The notes under the pieces: generated by a model
What the model was told of the DNA's origin: nothing
Seen by the model: only the letters and a program-made list of their open reading frames with translations
Databases searched by the model: none
Position numbers and translations under genes: made by a program
Assembly (NCBI RefSeq): GCF_008386495.1
Contig: NZ_VTHJ01000004.1
Coordinates: 124,001-188,000, forward strand
DNA: 64,000 nt
Source of the DNA: Streptomyces tailanensis
GTDB taxonomy: Bacteria > Actinomycetota > Actinomycetes > Streptomycetales > Streptomycetaceae
Reading direction: 5' to 3'
In this document: positions 8,460 through 18,688 of the stretch, one piece after another
Layout: each line of letters opens with the position of its first letter
Numbering within the stretch: position 1 is the first letter of the stretch

Positions 8460-9593
8460 GTCTGAGTCCTTCCGCGTACGGGGCCCGTGTCCGGGGCTAT
8501 GCAAAGGGAGACCGCCCAGGCCGCCGGAACTCATCGGTCACCGCACGAGAACCACGACAACCTCGGCGCCGAAGCGAAGCGCGCCGACGGCGACCCGTGC
8601 GGCCGTAACCCCTCCACCTTCCCTCCGGTGAAGATCGAACGCACCTCAATTAGGACCAAGGACGGAGCCGGGCACGACCAAGGGCGGACTTGGAGGGGAC
8701 CAGAGGTGGACCCGGACAGGGCGAAGGGCGGCGGCGCCGGATCGGATCGGATCGGCTACGGGATCGACTGGGATGGGCGGGGGGCGGGCGGGCCGGTTCG
8801 GGGTCGGGCGGCGCAGGCCGGGCGGGCCAGGGACGCAGGGTGACCGGGGCCAAGGCGGAGGCCGCACGCGTTCGCCGGCCAGGGACGGAGACGTTGGCCA
8901 GCCGGGCAGCGGCTATGGCCGGATCGGGATGGGAGCCGGAGCCGGCTGGTGCTGAGCGCGGCCGACCATGCGGGCCGAGCACGGCCGACCGGGCCGACCA
9001 CGGTCGACCATGCCGGCCGAGCGCGGTCGGCAGCACAGGCAGACCGGGCCCAGGTGCGGCACTGGGGGGACAGCAGCGGGGCCGGCGGCGCGGGAAGCAT
9101 GCGACGAGCGGCGGCTCCCGGCTTCGGGACGCTTCGGGGCTGAGAGGTGCCTTCCGGCTTCAGGGTGGCTTCCGGGCTCGGGGGCGCGTCCGGGATTGTG
9201 GGGTGGTCCTGGGACTGAGGGGCGGCTTCCGGCCTGAGAGGCGGCCCCGGGACTGCTCGAAGTGGCTCTGGGACTGCGGGATGGCTTCCGGGCTCGGGGT
9301 GGCTCCGGGGCTGAGGGGCGGCTTCCGGCCTGAGAGGCGGCCCCGGGACTGCTCGAAGTGGCTCTGGGACTGCGGGATGGCTTCCGGGCTCGGGGCGCCT
9401 CCGGGACTCAGGGGTGGCCCCGGGAGCGAGGGGCGGCCCCTGGATTCAGGGACGGCTCGGGGACCGAGGGACCGCTCCCGCCTCACAGGCGGCCCTGGGA
9501 ACCCAGGCGCGGCCCCGGCCCCAGGTGTGTGGGTCCGGAGGCGAAAGGAGCACCGGCGGCGGGGCCGGGAGGCCGAGGAGTAGCGTCGGGCTC
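8460..9593. other. Gene-free GC-rich region upstream of the quinone oxidoreductase
   Basis: About 1.1 kb with no convincing protein gene. Open frames exist on both strands, but their products are Gly/Arg/Pro-rich without family character. The right half (about 9120-9500) is made of degenerate repeats around GGATGGCTTCCGGGCTCGGG. The left end must hold the promoter of the ABC exporter. Confidence 0.6.
9215..9395. repeat. 96-bp tandem direct repeat
   Basis: An 85-base block at 9215-9299 recurs without change at 9311-9395, a period of 96 bp. Both copies begin CTGAGGGGCGGCTTCC and include CTGCTCGAAGTGGCTCTGG. Shorter degenerate units flank them. The period is a multiple of three, so a frame stays open through it, but nothing else argues for coding. 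Confidence 0.9.
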
Positions 9594-10574
9594 ATGTATG
9601 CGATCACGATTCCCGAACCCGGTGGGCCCGAGGCGCTGGTGTGGGACGAGGTCCCTGATCCGGTGCCCGGTGAGGGTGAGGTGCTCGTCGAGGTGGTGGC
9701 GAGCGCCGTGAACCGCGCCGACCTGCTCCAGCGGCAGGGCTTCTACGATCCGCCGCCCGGCTCCTCCCCCTACCCCGGCCTGGAGTGCTCCGGGCGGGTC
9801 GCGGAGACAGGGCCCGGCGTCTCCGGGTGGAGCGTCGGCGACGAGGTGTGCGCGCTGCTCTCGGGCGGCGGCTACGCGGAGAAGGTCGTCGTCCCGGCCG
9901 GTCAGCTGCTGCCCGTGCCCGTCGGCCTCGACCTCAAGCAGGCGGCCGCGCTGCCTGAGGTGACCGCCACGGTCTGGTCGAACGTCTTCATGATCGCGCA
10001 CCTCCGCCCCGGTGAGACCCTCCTCGTGCACGGCGGCTCCAGCGGCATCGGCACGATGGCCATCCAGCTCGCGAAGGCGGTCGGCGCGAAGGTCGCGGTC
10101 ACCGCGGGTACCAAGGAGAAACTCGAACAGTGCGCCGCGCTGGGCGCAGACATCCTGATCAACTACCGCGAGCAGGACTTCGTCGAGGAGGTCAGGCGGG
10201 CCACGGACGGCAAGGGCGCGGACGTCATCCTCGACAACATGGGCGCCAAGTACCTCGACCGCAACATCCGCGTCCTCGCCGTCAACGGCCGCCTCGCCAT
10301 CATCGGTATGCAGGGCGGTATCAAGGGCGAGCTGAACATCGGCGCGCTCCTGGCCAAGCGTGCCGCGATCAGCGCGACCTCCCTGCGCGCCCGCCCCCTC
10401 GAAGAGAAGACGACCATCATTGCCGCTGTACGAGAGCACGTGTGGCCGCTGATCGCGGGCGGTCACGTACGGCCGGTCGTCGACCGCGAGATCCCGATGA
10501 ACGACGCGGCGGCCGCACACCGCGTACTGGAGGAGAGCGGCCACGTCGGCAAGGTCGTACTGGTCACGCCATAG
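9594..10574 (+). CDS. NAD(P)H-quinone oxidoreductase, zinc-free MDR family
   Basis: This 326-residue medium-chain dehydrogenase/reductase is of the PIG3/QOR type. It has an N-terminal GroES-like domain (NRADLLQRQGFYDPPPG) and a Rossmann fold with the NADPH-binding GGSSGIGTMAIQLAK. The catalytic zinc ligands of alcohol dehydrogenases are absent. The ATG at 9594 (MYAITIPEPGGPEALVW) starts exactly where the family starts. It probably reduces quinones or enals. No operon partner is visible; the next gene is on the other strand. Confidence 0.9.
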   Translation: MYAITIPEPGGPEALVWDEVPDPVPGEGEVLVEVVASAVNRADLLQRQGFYDPPPGSSPYPGLECSGRVAETGPGVSGWSVGDEVCALLSGGGYAEKVVVPAGQLLPVPVGLDLKQAAALPEVTATVWSNVFMIAHLRPGETLLVHGGSSGIGTMAIQLAKAVGAKVAVTAGTKEKLEQCAALGADILINYREQDFVEEVRRATDGKGADVILDNMGAKYLDRNIRVLAVNGRLAIIGMQGGIKGELNIGALLAKRAAISATSLRARPLEEKTTIIAAVREHVWPLIAGGHVRPVVDREIPMNDAAAAHRVLEESGHVGKVVLVTP

Positions 10575-10630
10575 GCACCGCCGGGACGCCGTACGTACGG
10601 TCGCAGCAGCCGGCCCGCTACGAGCCCCGC

Positions 10631-11065
10631 TCAATCGCGCCGTATCCGCAGGCCCACGAAGGCCAGTCCCAGGCCCAGGCCCATCAGCATCAGGCCGACG
10701 CCGAGGGCGAGGGCCTGCAGTACCGGCTCCCCGGTGGTTCCGGTTCCGGGCCGTGCGGCGTACGACGGGCCGGGCGGCGCGGCGTTCTGCGACGGCTCGG
10801 GGGCGGCGGTGGCCTCCGGGCCGTCCGGTTCCCCGGCGGGCTCCAGCGAGGCCGCGTACGCGTCTTCCTCCGCGGGATCCGCGAGAACGGCGTCCGGGCG
10901 CCCCGGCCGCTCCCGCCCCTCGCCCGCGCGGCTGCCTGCCCAGGAGGTGGCCGGGTCGGGCTCGGCGGCGTACCCGGACGGCACGGCTCCCGCCACTGGG
11001 ACCATGAGCAGTCCCGCGACGAGGACCAGTCCCGTCACACGCGACAAGCGGAGCCAAGGAGCCAC
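10631..11065 (-). CDS. Putative exported membrane-anchored protein, unknown function
   Basis: I do not recognise a family. The 144-residue product begins with a signal-like stretch (RVTGLVLVAGLLMVPVAGAVPSGYAAEP). A Pro/Glu/Ala-rich acidic middle without cysteine follows. It ends with a membrane helix LALGVGLMLMGLGLGLAFVG and the basic tail LRIRRD. This is the layout of a surface protein anchored at its C-terminus, but no LPxTG is present. The GTG at 11065 gives a compact signal peptide; its ribosome site is weak. It is convergent with the quinone oxidoreductase. Confidence 0.6.
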   Translation of the reverse strand: MAPWLRLSRVTGLVLVAGLLMVPVAGAVPSGYAAEPDPATSWAGSRAGEGRERPGRPDAVLADPAEEDAYAASLEPAGEPDGPEATAAPEPSQNAAPPGPSYAARPGTGTTGEPVLQALALGVGLMLMGLGLGLAFVGLRIRRD

Positions 11066-11496
11066 GCCCCCAGACTCACACGCCACCCCCGCCCCGGCAT
11101 CCCGGCACCGCACCCAAGAACCGGGTATCCCGGCACTCAGCACTCAGCACTCAGCACCTGGCGCCTGACACCTCGACCCGAGACCTCAGCACCTCGGCCC
11201 TGGCCACTTCGGAACCCGACATCCAGAGCCCGGCGCCCGACGCCCGGCGCCCGGCGCCCGGCATCCGGGCACCTGACATCCCGGCCTCCGACACCTCAAA
11301 ACCGGCGTCGAAGAACCCGGCCCCCACCGCACCACCGCCCCCGCCACCCGCACCCAATCCCCACCCACCCAATCCCCACCCCACCCCGCACCGAAATGCA
11401 CAGGTAGTGACACGAACAGCTCGCACATAAACGGTGGATCACCCCGCGTCGGGGGCACCACGGTGATGAGGTGTACGTGTGCGAGAGAATGGCGGC
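11066..11496. other. Gene-free region upstream of bpa with simple repeats
   Basis: About 430 bp without a credible gene. It contains short direct repeats: ACTCAGC three times near 11135, GGCGCCCG three times near 11240, and CAATCCCCACCCA twice near 11356. The bpa promoter should lie at its right end. Confidence 0.55.
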
Positions 11497-12039
11497 ATGG
11501 AGATGCCGAGGAACGAACGGTCGCCCGAACAGCCCCAGATCCTGGTCGTGGGCCAGGACGGCATGGCGGTGGGTGGCGGAGGAGACGAGGACTCCCGCGA
11601 GGTCCCGGTGACGGAGATGGTGGAACAGCCGGCCAAGGTCATGCGCATCGGCAGCATGATCAAGCAGCTGCTCGAAGAGGTCAGGGTGGCCCCCCTCGAC
11701 GAGGCGAGCCGGGCCCGGCTGAAGGAGATCCACGCCAGCTCGGTCAAGGAACTCGAGGACGGGCTGGCACCCGAGCTGGTCGAGGAGCTGGAGCGGCTCT
11801 CCCTGCCCTTCACCGACGAGGCGATCCCGAGCGACGCGGAACTGCGCATCGCGCAGGCCCAGTTGGTCGGCTGGCTCGAAGGCCTCTTCCACGGGATCCA
11901 GACGACGCTGTTCGCCCAGCAGATGGCCGCCAGGGCCCAGCTGGAGCAGATGCGCCGAGCCCTGCCGCCGGGCGTCGGCGGCCACGAGGGCGACGGTGAC
12001 GACCGGACCCTCGGCCGCTCGGGCGGCCCGTACCTCTGA
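11497..12039 (+). CDS. bpa: Bacterial proteasome activator Bpa
   Basis: This 180-residue protein matches the actinobacterial proteasome activator (Bpa/PafE, DUF2587) along its helical core: VEQPAKVMRIGSMIKQLLEE, LKEIHASSVKELEDGLAPEL and AELRIAQAQLVGWLEGLFHG. It ends GGPYL, equivalent to the GQYL tail that docks into the 20S proteasome and opens its gate independently of ATP and Pup. The ATG at 11497 is preferred by a GAGAG ribosome site; the N-terminal 40 residues are variable in the family. The gene stands alone, with no proteasome genes nearby, and is convergent with a Ser/Thr kinase. Confidence 0.92.
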   Translation: MEMPRNERSPEQPQILVVGQDGMAVGGGGDEDSREVPVTEMVEQPAKVMRIGSMIKQLLEEVRVAPLDEASRARLKEIHASSVKELEDGLAPELVEELERLSLPFTDEAIPSDAELRIAQAQLVGWLEGLFHGIQTTLFAQQMAARAQLEQMRRALPPGVGGHEGDGDDRTLGRSGGPYL

Positions 12040-12069
12040 CCTCCGGCCCCGCCACCGACGTACGAAAAC

Positions 12070-12096
12070 GGGCCCGGCACACCATGTGCCGGGCCC
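12070..12096. terminator. Bidirectional terminator between bpa and kinase gene 1
   Basis: Perfect 12-bp stem GGGCCCGGCACA/TGTGCCGGGCCC around a 3-base loop, between two convergent genes. AAAA precedes it and CTTCCC follows. Confidence 0.85.
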
Positions 12097-12144
12097 CTTC
12101 CCATGGGCTGTGACCTTGGGCTGAGCCCGGGCTGTGAGCCGAGG

Positions 12145-13791
12145 TCAGGCCGGGTTGCCCGTCGACACCTTGAGGATGATCTCGTCCATGTCCTTGGGGT
12201 CGACGTCCGTGTCGGCCGTGGGGTACTGCTCCATGACCGTCCCTTCGCCGTACGTGTTCTCGTCGACGTCCTGGGTGTTGTACTGCCAACCCGCCGCCTG
12301 CAGACAGGCCTTGACCGAGTCGATGTTCTTGAAGGTGAAGTCCGGGAGCATGATCTTGTCGGGGTCGTTGTACGACTCCGTGGGCTCCGTGCACTCGGTC
12401 TTCTCGATGACCTTGGTCGTGTCCGGCCCTTTGTGCCCCTCCACGACGGTCGCCGAGGGTGACGGGGACGCGCTGGTGTCGCCGCCGGCCTCTGAACTGC
12501 TGCCGTTGTTCAGCGCGAGTGCTGTGATCAGGCCGCCGATCGCGATCAGGGACACGACGATCGCGCCGATGACGATGCCCTTGTTGCTCTTGTCGCCGCC
12601 GGAACGGCCCGCCGACAGCGACGACTGCTGCGGCGAGATGTTGTATGGCGGCGGGGTGGCCGCGCCCTGCTGGGGCGCGTACGCGGCGGTTTGCGGCGGC
12701 GTCTGGTAGCCGCCCTGCTGCGGGTAGCCGTACGACGGGGCGGGCGCGGGCGTCGCCGGACCGTATCCGCCCGTGGACGGCGGCTGGTACGGCGTCTGGA
12801 CGCTGCCCGACTGCGGCATGCCCGTCTGGCCGACCGGTGGGAAGACGGCGGAGGACACCCCGGCGCCGCTGGAGGTCTGCGCGCCCGGCACGATGCTCGG
12901 CGCGATGGACTGGAGGGACGCGGCGACCCGCAGGCACTCGTCGCGCATCGCCTCCGCGCTCGGGAAGCGCTCGTTCGGGTTCTTCTTCAGCGCGCGGGCG
13001 ATGATGGCGTCCACGGCCGGCGGCAGGGAACGGTTGATCGAGGAGGGAGCGACGGGCTCCTCCTGGACGTGCGCGTACGCGATCGCCAGCGGCGAGTCCG
13101 CCTCGAAGGGCAGCCGCCCGGTGGTCAGTTGGAACAGCATGATGCCAACCGAGTACAGATCGGAACGCGCGTCCACGCCGCGGCCGAGGGCCTGCTCGGG
13201 CGAGAGGTACTGCGGGGTGCCGACGACCATGCCGGTCTGCGTCATCGACGTGACGCCCGACTGCATGGCCCGGGCGATGCCGAAGTCCATCACCTTGACC
13301 ACGGACCGCTTGGTCATCATCACGTTGCCCGGTTTGATGTCCCGGTGGACCAGGCCCATCTCGTGACTGATCTCCAGCGCCGCCAGCACATCCGCGGTGA
13401 TCTTCAGTGCCTTGTCGGCGGGCATCGCGCCGAGCTGCTGGATGTCCGCGTCGAGCACCGAGCCGAGCGGCTTGCCCTCGATGTACTCCATGACGATGTA
13501 CGGCGTCGTCATGCCGTCGAGCTCGTCCTCGCCGGTGTCGAAGACCGAGACGATATTGGTGTGCGTGAGCTTCGCCACGGCCTGGGCCTCGCGGCGGAAG
13601 CGCTCACGGAAGGCCTGCTCACGGCCGAGATCGGTGTGCAGGGTCTTGACCGCGACCTGCCGGTCGAGCACCGAGTCGTACGCGAGGTGGACGGAGGCCA
13701 TGCCGCCCTCGCCGAGCAGGTCACGCAGCTGATAGCGCCCGCCGGCGAGCGAACGCCCCGCGTACCGGCCCTGTGCGGCGTCCTGGCTCAT
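12145..13791 (-). CDS. Membrane Ser/Thr protein kinase with one PASTA-like extracellular domain
   Basis: This 548-residue PknB-type kinase has a glycine loop GEGGMASV (about 27-34), catalytic lysine K49, HRDIKPGN (D151), DFG (169-171) and the activation segment TSMTQTGMVVGTPQYLSPEQ. A Pro/Gln/Tyr-rich linker (about 300-395) leads to one membrane helix (GIVIGAIVVSLIAIGGLITA). Outside the cell there is a Ser-rich stretch and a single domain (LPDFTFKNIDSVKACLQAAG onward) that resembles one PASTA repeat. Such domains sense peptidoglycan or muropeptides in relatives. It is divergent from a second kinase. Confidence 0.92.
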   Translation of the reverse strand: MSQDAAQGRYAGRSLAGGRYQLRDLLGEGGMASVHLAYDSVLDRQVAVKTLHTDLGREQAFRERFRREAQAVAKLTHTNIVSVFDTGEDELDGMTTPYIVMEYIEGKPLGSVLDADIQQLGAMPADKALKITADVLAALEISHEMGLVHRDIKPGNVMMTKRSVVKVMDFGIARAMQSGVTSMTQTGMVVGTPQYLSPEQALGRGVDARSDLYSVGIMLFQLTTGRLPFEADSPLAIAYAHVQEEPVAPSSINRSLPPAVDAIIARALKKNPNERFPSAEAMRDECLRVAASLQSIAPSIVPGAQTSSGAGVSSAVFPPVGQTGMPQSGSVQTPYQPPSTGGYGPATPAPAPSYGYPQQGGYQTPPQTAAYAPQQGAATPPPYNISPQQSSLSAGRSGGDKSNKGIVIGAIVVSLIAIGGLITALALNNGSSSEAGGDTSASPSPSATVVEGHKGPDTTKVIEKTECTEPTESYNDPDKIMLPDFTFKNIDSVKACLQAAGWQYNTQDVDENTYGEGTVMEQYPTADTDVDPKDMDEIILKVSTGNPA

Positions 13792-14215
13792 GTTCCTGCG
13801 TCCCCCATCGGCGCGCGCGGAAGCCGCTGCCCGGGCTTCCGCGATCGGTGATCCCTGAGATCCTGGTGATCCTTTGTGCTATTCCCGGCCAAGTCTGCCC
13901 CAGGCCACTGACACGTCAAGCGCGGTGCCCGTTCCGTGACCGTACGCGAAAGAAGCGTCGCGGAAGCGTTACAGGGGGCGTACGCCCGGTACACAGAACT
14001 TGCACGAGTGCGCGCGGTGCGGGTTTCATGGCCGATCAACCCTTGAATCCACCTTTGAATCCACCTTGAATCCGTCGGCGATCCCTCAAGAGCCGTCGCG
14101 CTCCAACTCGGACCGGCCCCTTGCGTGAAGGCTGTAGCGTGGCCGACTGAGACCGTAAGACGGAGACCGTAACAAGAACCGCGCGGACCGCGGGCAGAAA
14201 CGACGGCGAGGACTG
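13792..14215. promoter_or_regulatory. Divergent promoter region between the two kinase genes
   Basis: A 424-bp gap that must carry promoters for both kinase genes. Near 14040-14075 the element TTGAATCCACCT recurs in slightly varied form three times at about 12-bp spacing. Just before the right-hand gene GAGACCGTAA occurs twice (about 14150 and 14164). No gene is seen. Confidence 0.5.
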
Positions 14216-15796
<1,581 letters not shown>

Positions 15797-15828
15797 CCCG
15801 CTCCCGGTAGCCCACCCCGGTAGGACCC

Positions 15829-15890
15829 GGAAACACCCTCCACGCGCGCGTGAAGCCCGAAAAAGGGCTCCACGCGCGCGTGTTGTTTCC
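15829..15890 (+). terminator. Strong terminator after kinase gene 2
   Basis: Long stem-loop: GGAAACA pairs with TGTTTCC, CACGCGCGCGTG pairs with a second copy of itself, and AGCCC pairs with GGGCT around a GAAAAA loop. CACGCGCGCGTG is itself a palindrome, so alternative folds are possible. Confidence 0.85.
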
Positions 15891-16431
15891 CGGCGACCGG
15901 CCTCACCCCACGAACGCCTCCCACACGGGGCAGGGCGTGCGACTGTCCAACGACCACCGCGACCGTCCGCCCCTGCGCCCCGCCGACGGTGGCGGACACG
16001 CCCGAGACGCGGCTGGGCAGGGCGAGAGCGGCCCACACCGGACCCGCAGCCGAAAAGCGCCGCCCAAAACCCGCGCGGTACTCCAAAGGAGAACTCTTCC
16101 CGAGCCAGGGTCGGCCGGGATAACGTGCCGGTGTTCCGGCCCCCTGCGAGGCTGTAACCAGTGCTGTGACCAGCAACTGTTCCCGACGTGCGCGACTTAC
16201 TTGGACCTCCCAGTACCGAAATACTTGGAAATCCAAGGAAAATTGCAGGTCAGGAGGGGTTTCACAGGAATGTGGAGCACTGGGTAACGTGCCTCGTGCA
16301 GGGCGCTCGCCGGGGCACCTGTCACGTCTGTTCCCGGCCAAGGGCACCCACCCCGTGCACGGGTACCGGGATCAGGCGAGCCGCACTGGTCACCCGGCAA
16401 CCCCGGGGGCCGGACCGACGGAGGAGCACAC
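15891..16431. promoter_or_regulatory. Leader region of the second bkd operon
   Basis: About 540 bp with no convincing gene, upstream of the second E1 alpha. The stretch 16190-16270 is clearly less GC-rich than its surroundings and contains the dyad CTTGGA-AA-TCCAAG (16224-16237), with a further TTGGA half-site at 16201. This is the likely promoter/operator zone of the bkd operon. No bkdR-like gene is present in the gap. Confidence 0.5.
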
Positions 16432-17664
16432 GTGACCGTGGAGAGCACTGCCGCGCGCAAGCCGCGACGCAGCGCCGCAGGCAAGACCGGCACCACCGGT
16501 GGCAAGGCGGCCGGCACCACCGGCACCAAGCGCACCGCTGCGAAGAAGACGACCAACGCGGAGCCCGAACTCGTCCAGCTGCTGACGCCCGAGGGCAAGC
16601 GCATCAAGAACGCCGGCACCGCCGCGTACGACCCGTACGTCGCCGACATCACCCCCGACGAGCTGCGTGGTCTGTACCGCGACATGGTGCTGACCCGGCG
16701 CTTCGACGCCGAGGCCACCTCCCTGCAGCGTCAGGGCGAGCTGGGCCTGTGGGCCTCGCTGCTCGGCCAGGAGGCCGCCCAGATCGGCTCCGGGCGGGCC
16801 ACCCGCGAGGACGACTACGTCTTCCCGACCTACCGCGAGCACGGCGTCGCCTGGTGCCGCGGCGTCGACCCGACCAATCTGCTCGGCATGTTCCGCGGCG
16901 TGAACAACGGCGGCTGGGACCCGACCACCAACAACTTCCACCTCTACACGATCGTCATCGGCTCCCAGACGCTGCACGCCACGGGCTACGCGATGGGCAT
17001 CGCCAAGGACGGCGCCGACTCGGCGGTCATCGCCTACTTCGGCGACGGCGCCTCCAGCCAGGGCGACGTCGCCGAGGCGTTCACCTTCTCCGCGGTTTAC
17101 AACGCGCCGGTCGTGTTCTTCTGCCAGAACAACCAGTGGGCCATCTCCGAGCCCACCGAGAAGCAGACCCGCGTCCCGCTCTACCAGCGCGCCCAGGGTT
17201 TCGGCTTCCCGGGCGTACGTGTCGACGGCAACGACGTACTGGCCTGCCTCGCGGTCACCAAGTGGGCGCTGGAGCGGGCCCGCCGGGGCGAGGGCCCGAC
17301 CCTGGTCGAGGCGTACACGTACCGCATGGGCGCCCACACCACCTCCGACGATCCGACCCGCTACCGGCACGACGACGAGCGGGTGGCCTGGGAGGCCAAG
17401 GATCCGATCGCGCGTCTGCGCGGCTACCTCGAGTCCGAAACGGACACGAACGAGGGATTCTTCGCGGAACTCGAAGCCGAGAGCGAGGCGTTGGGAAGGC
17501 GAGTGCGCGAAGTGGTGCGTGCCATGCCTGACCCGGACCACTTCGCCATCTTCGAGAACGCGTACGCGGACGGACACGCGCTCGTGGACGAGGAGCGAGC
17601 CCAGTTCGCCGCGTACCAGGCGTCGTTCGCCGATGTGGACGAAGAGGAGGGCAAGGAGCGATGA
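16432..17664 (+). CDS. bkdA: Branched-chain 2-oxoacid dehydrogenase E1 alpha, second copy
   Basis: This 410-residue thiamine-dependent E1 alpha has the ThDP-binding region GDGASSQGDVAEAFTFSAVYNAP...NNQWAIS and the conserved phosphorylation-loop-like segment YRMGAHTTSDDPTRYR. It forms the E1 component with the overlapping E1 beta gene and oxidatively decarboxylates branched-chain 2-oxo acids. The first 45 residues are unusual: rich in Lys, Arg, Ala, Thr and Gly (KPRRSAAGKTGTTGGKAAGT) and unlike the enzyme fold. The GTG at 16432 follows ACGGAGGAGCACAC, a strong ribosome site, which supports translation of this tail. Confidence 0.93.
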   Translation: MTVESTAARKPRRSAAGKTGTTGGKAAGTTGTKRTAAKKTTNAEPELVQLLTPEGKRIKNAGTAAYDPYVADITPDELRGLYRDMVLTRRFDAEATSLQRQGELGLWASLLGQEAAQIGSGRATREDDYVFPTYREHGVAWCRGVDPTNLLGMFRGVNNGGWDPTTNNFHLYTIVIGSQTLHATGYAMGIAKDGADSAVIAYFGDGASSQGDVAEAFTFSAVYNAPVVFFCQNNQWAISEPTEKQTRVPLYQRAQGFGFPGVRVDGNDVLACLAVTKWALERARRGEGPTLVEAYTYRMGAHTTSDDPTRYRHDDERVAWEAKDPIARLRGYLESETDTNEGFFAELEAESEALGRRVREVVRAMPDPDHFAIFENAYADGHALVDEERAQFAAYQASFADVDEEEGKER

Positions 17665-18677
17665 CCACGCAGACAGCCGCGCAGACGGCCGGGCAATCCG
17701 CCGTGAAGAGCCTGGCGCTAGCCAAGGCGATCAACGAATCGCTGCGCAAGGCCCTCGAAACCGACCCCAAGGTCCTCGTCATGGGTGAGGACGTCGGCAA
17801 GCTCGGCGGCGTTTTCCGGGTGACCGACGGCCTCCAGAAGGACTTCGGCGAGGACCGTGTCATCGACACCCCGCTCGCCGAGTCGGGCATCGTCGGCACA
17901 GCCATCGGCCTCGCCCTGCGCGGCTACCGCCCGGTGGTCGAGATCCAGTTCGACGGCTTCGTCTTCCCGGCGTACGACCAGATCGTCACCCAGCTCGCGA
18001 AGATGCACGCGCGCGCGTTGGGCAAGGTCAAGCTCCCGGTCGTCGTCCGCATCCCCTACGGCGGCGGCATCGGCGCGGTCGAGCACCACTCCGAGTCCCC
18101 GGAGGCGCTGTTCGCGCATGTGGCGGGCCTGAAGGTGGTCAGCCCCTCCAACGCGTCGGACGCCTACTGGATGATGCAGCAGGCCATCCAGAGCGACGAC
18201 CCGGTGATCTTCTTCGAGCCCAAGCGGCGCTACTGGGACAAGGCCGAGGTCAACCCAGAGGCCATCCCCGGCCCCCTGCACAAGGCCCGGGTCGTCCGGG
18301 AGGGCACGGACCTCACGCTCGCCGCGTACGGCCCCATGGTGAAGCTCTGCCAGGAGGTCGCCGACGCGGCCGCCGAGGAGGGCAAGGCCCTGGAGGTCCT
18401 GGACCTCCGGTCGGTGTCCCCACTGGACTTCGACTCGATCCAGACGTCGGTGGAGAAGACGGGCCGCCTGGTGGTGGTCCATGAGGCCCCGGTGTTCTTC
18501 GGCTCGGGCGCGGAGATCGCCGCCCGCATCACCGAGCGGTGCTTCTACCACCTGGAGGCCCCCGTCCTCCGGGTCGGTGGGTACCACGCCCCGTATCCGC
18601 CTGCCCGCCTGGAGGAGGAGTACCTGCCGGGCCTGGACCGGGTGCTCGACGCCGTCGACCGCTCGCTGGCGTACTGA
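17661..18677 (+). CDS. bkdB: Branched-chain 2-oxoacid dehydrogenase E1 beta, second copy
   Basis: This 338-residue E1 beta is collinear with the protein at 410-1414. It shares VLVMGEDVGKLGGVFRVTDG, DTPLAESGIVGTAIGLALRG, IPYGGGIGAVEHHSESPEAL and the C-terminal ERCFYHLEAPVLRVGG. A 17-residue Thr/Gln/Ala-rich N-terminal extension precedes the family start. It overlaps the E1 alpha stop as ATGA and has GGCAAGGAGCG before the ATG. E2 follows after 11 bp. Confidence 0.94.
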   Translation: MTTQTAAQTAGQSAVKSLALAKAINESLRKALETDPKVLVMGEDVGKLGGVFRVTDGLQKDFGEDRVIDTPLAESGIVGTAIGLALRGYRPVVEIQFDGFVFPAYDQIVTQLAKMHARALGKVKLPVVVRIPYGGGIGAVEHHSESPEALFAHVAGLKVVSPSNASDAYWMMQQAIQSDDPVIFFEPKRRYWDKAEVNPEAIPGPLHKARVVREGTDLTLAAYGPMVKLCQEVADAAAEEGKALEVLDLRSVSPLDFDSIQTSVEKTGRLVVVHEAPVFFGSGAEIAARITERCFYHLEAPVLRVGGYHAPYPPARLEEEYLPGLDRVLDAVDRSLAY

Positions 18678-18688
18678 GGGAGAGGTCC

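Noticed and set aside
8690..9583. A 297-codon frame through the 96-bp repeat
   Set aside because: It stays open because the repeat period is a multiple of three. The protein is Gly/Arg/Pro-rich and there is no ribosome site, so I treated it as non-coding.
16224..16237. CTTGGA-AA-TCCAAG as a defined BkdR operator
   Set aside because: It is a short dyad in the right place, but there is no recognised regulator gene or consensus to support a named site.
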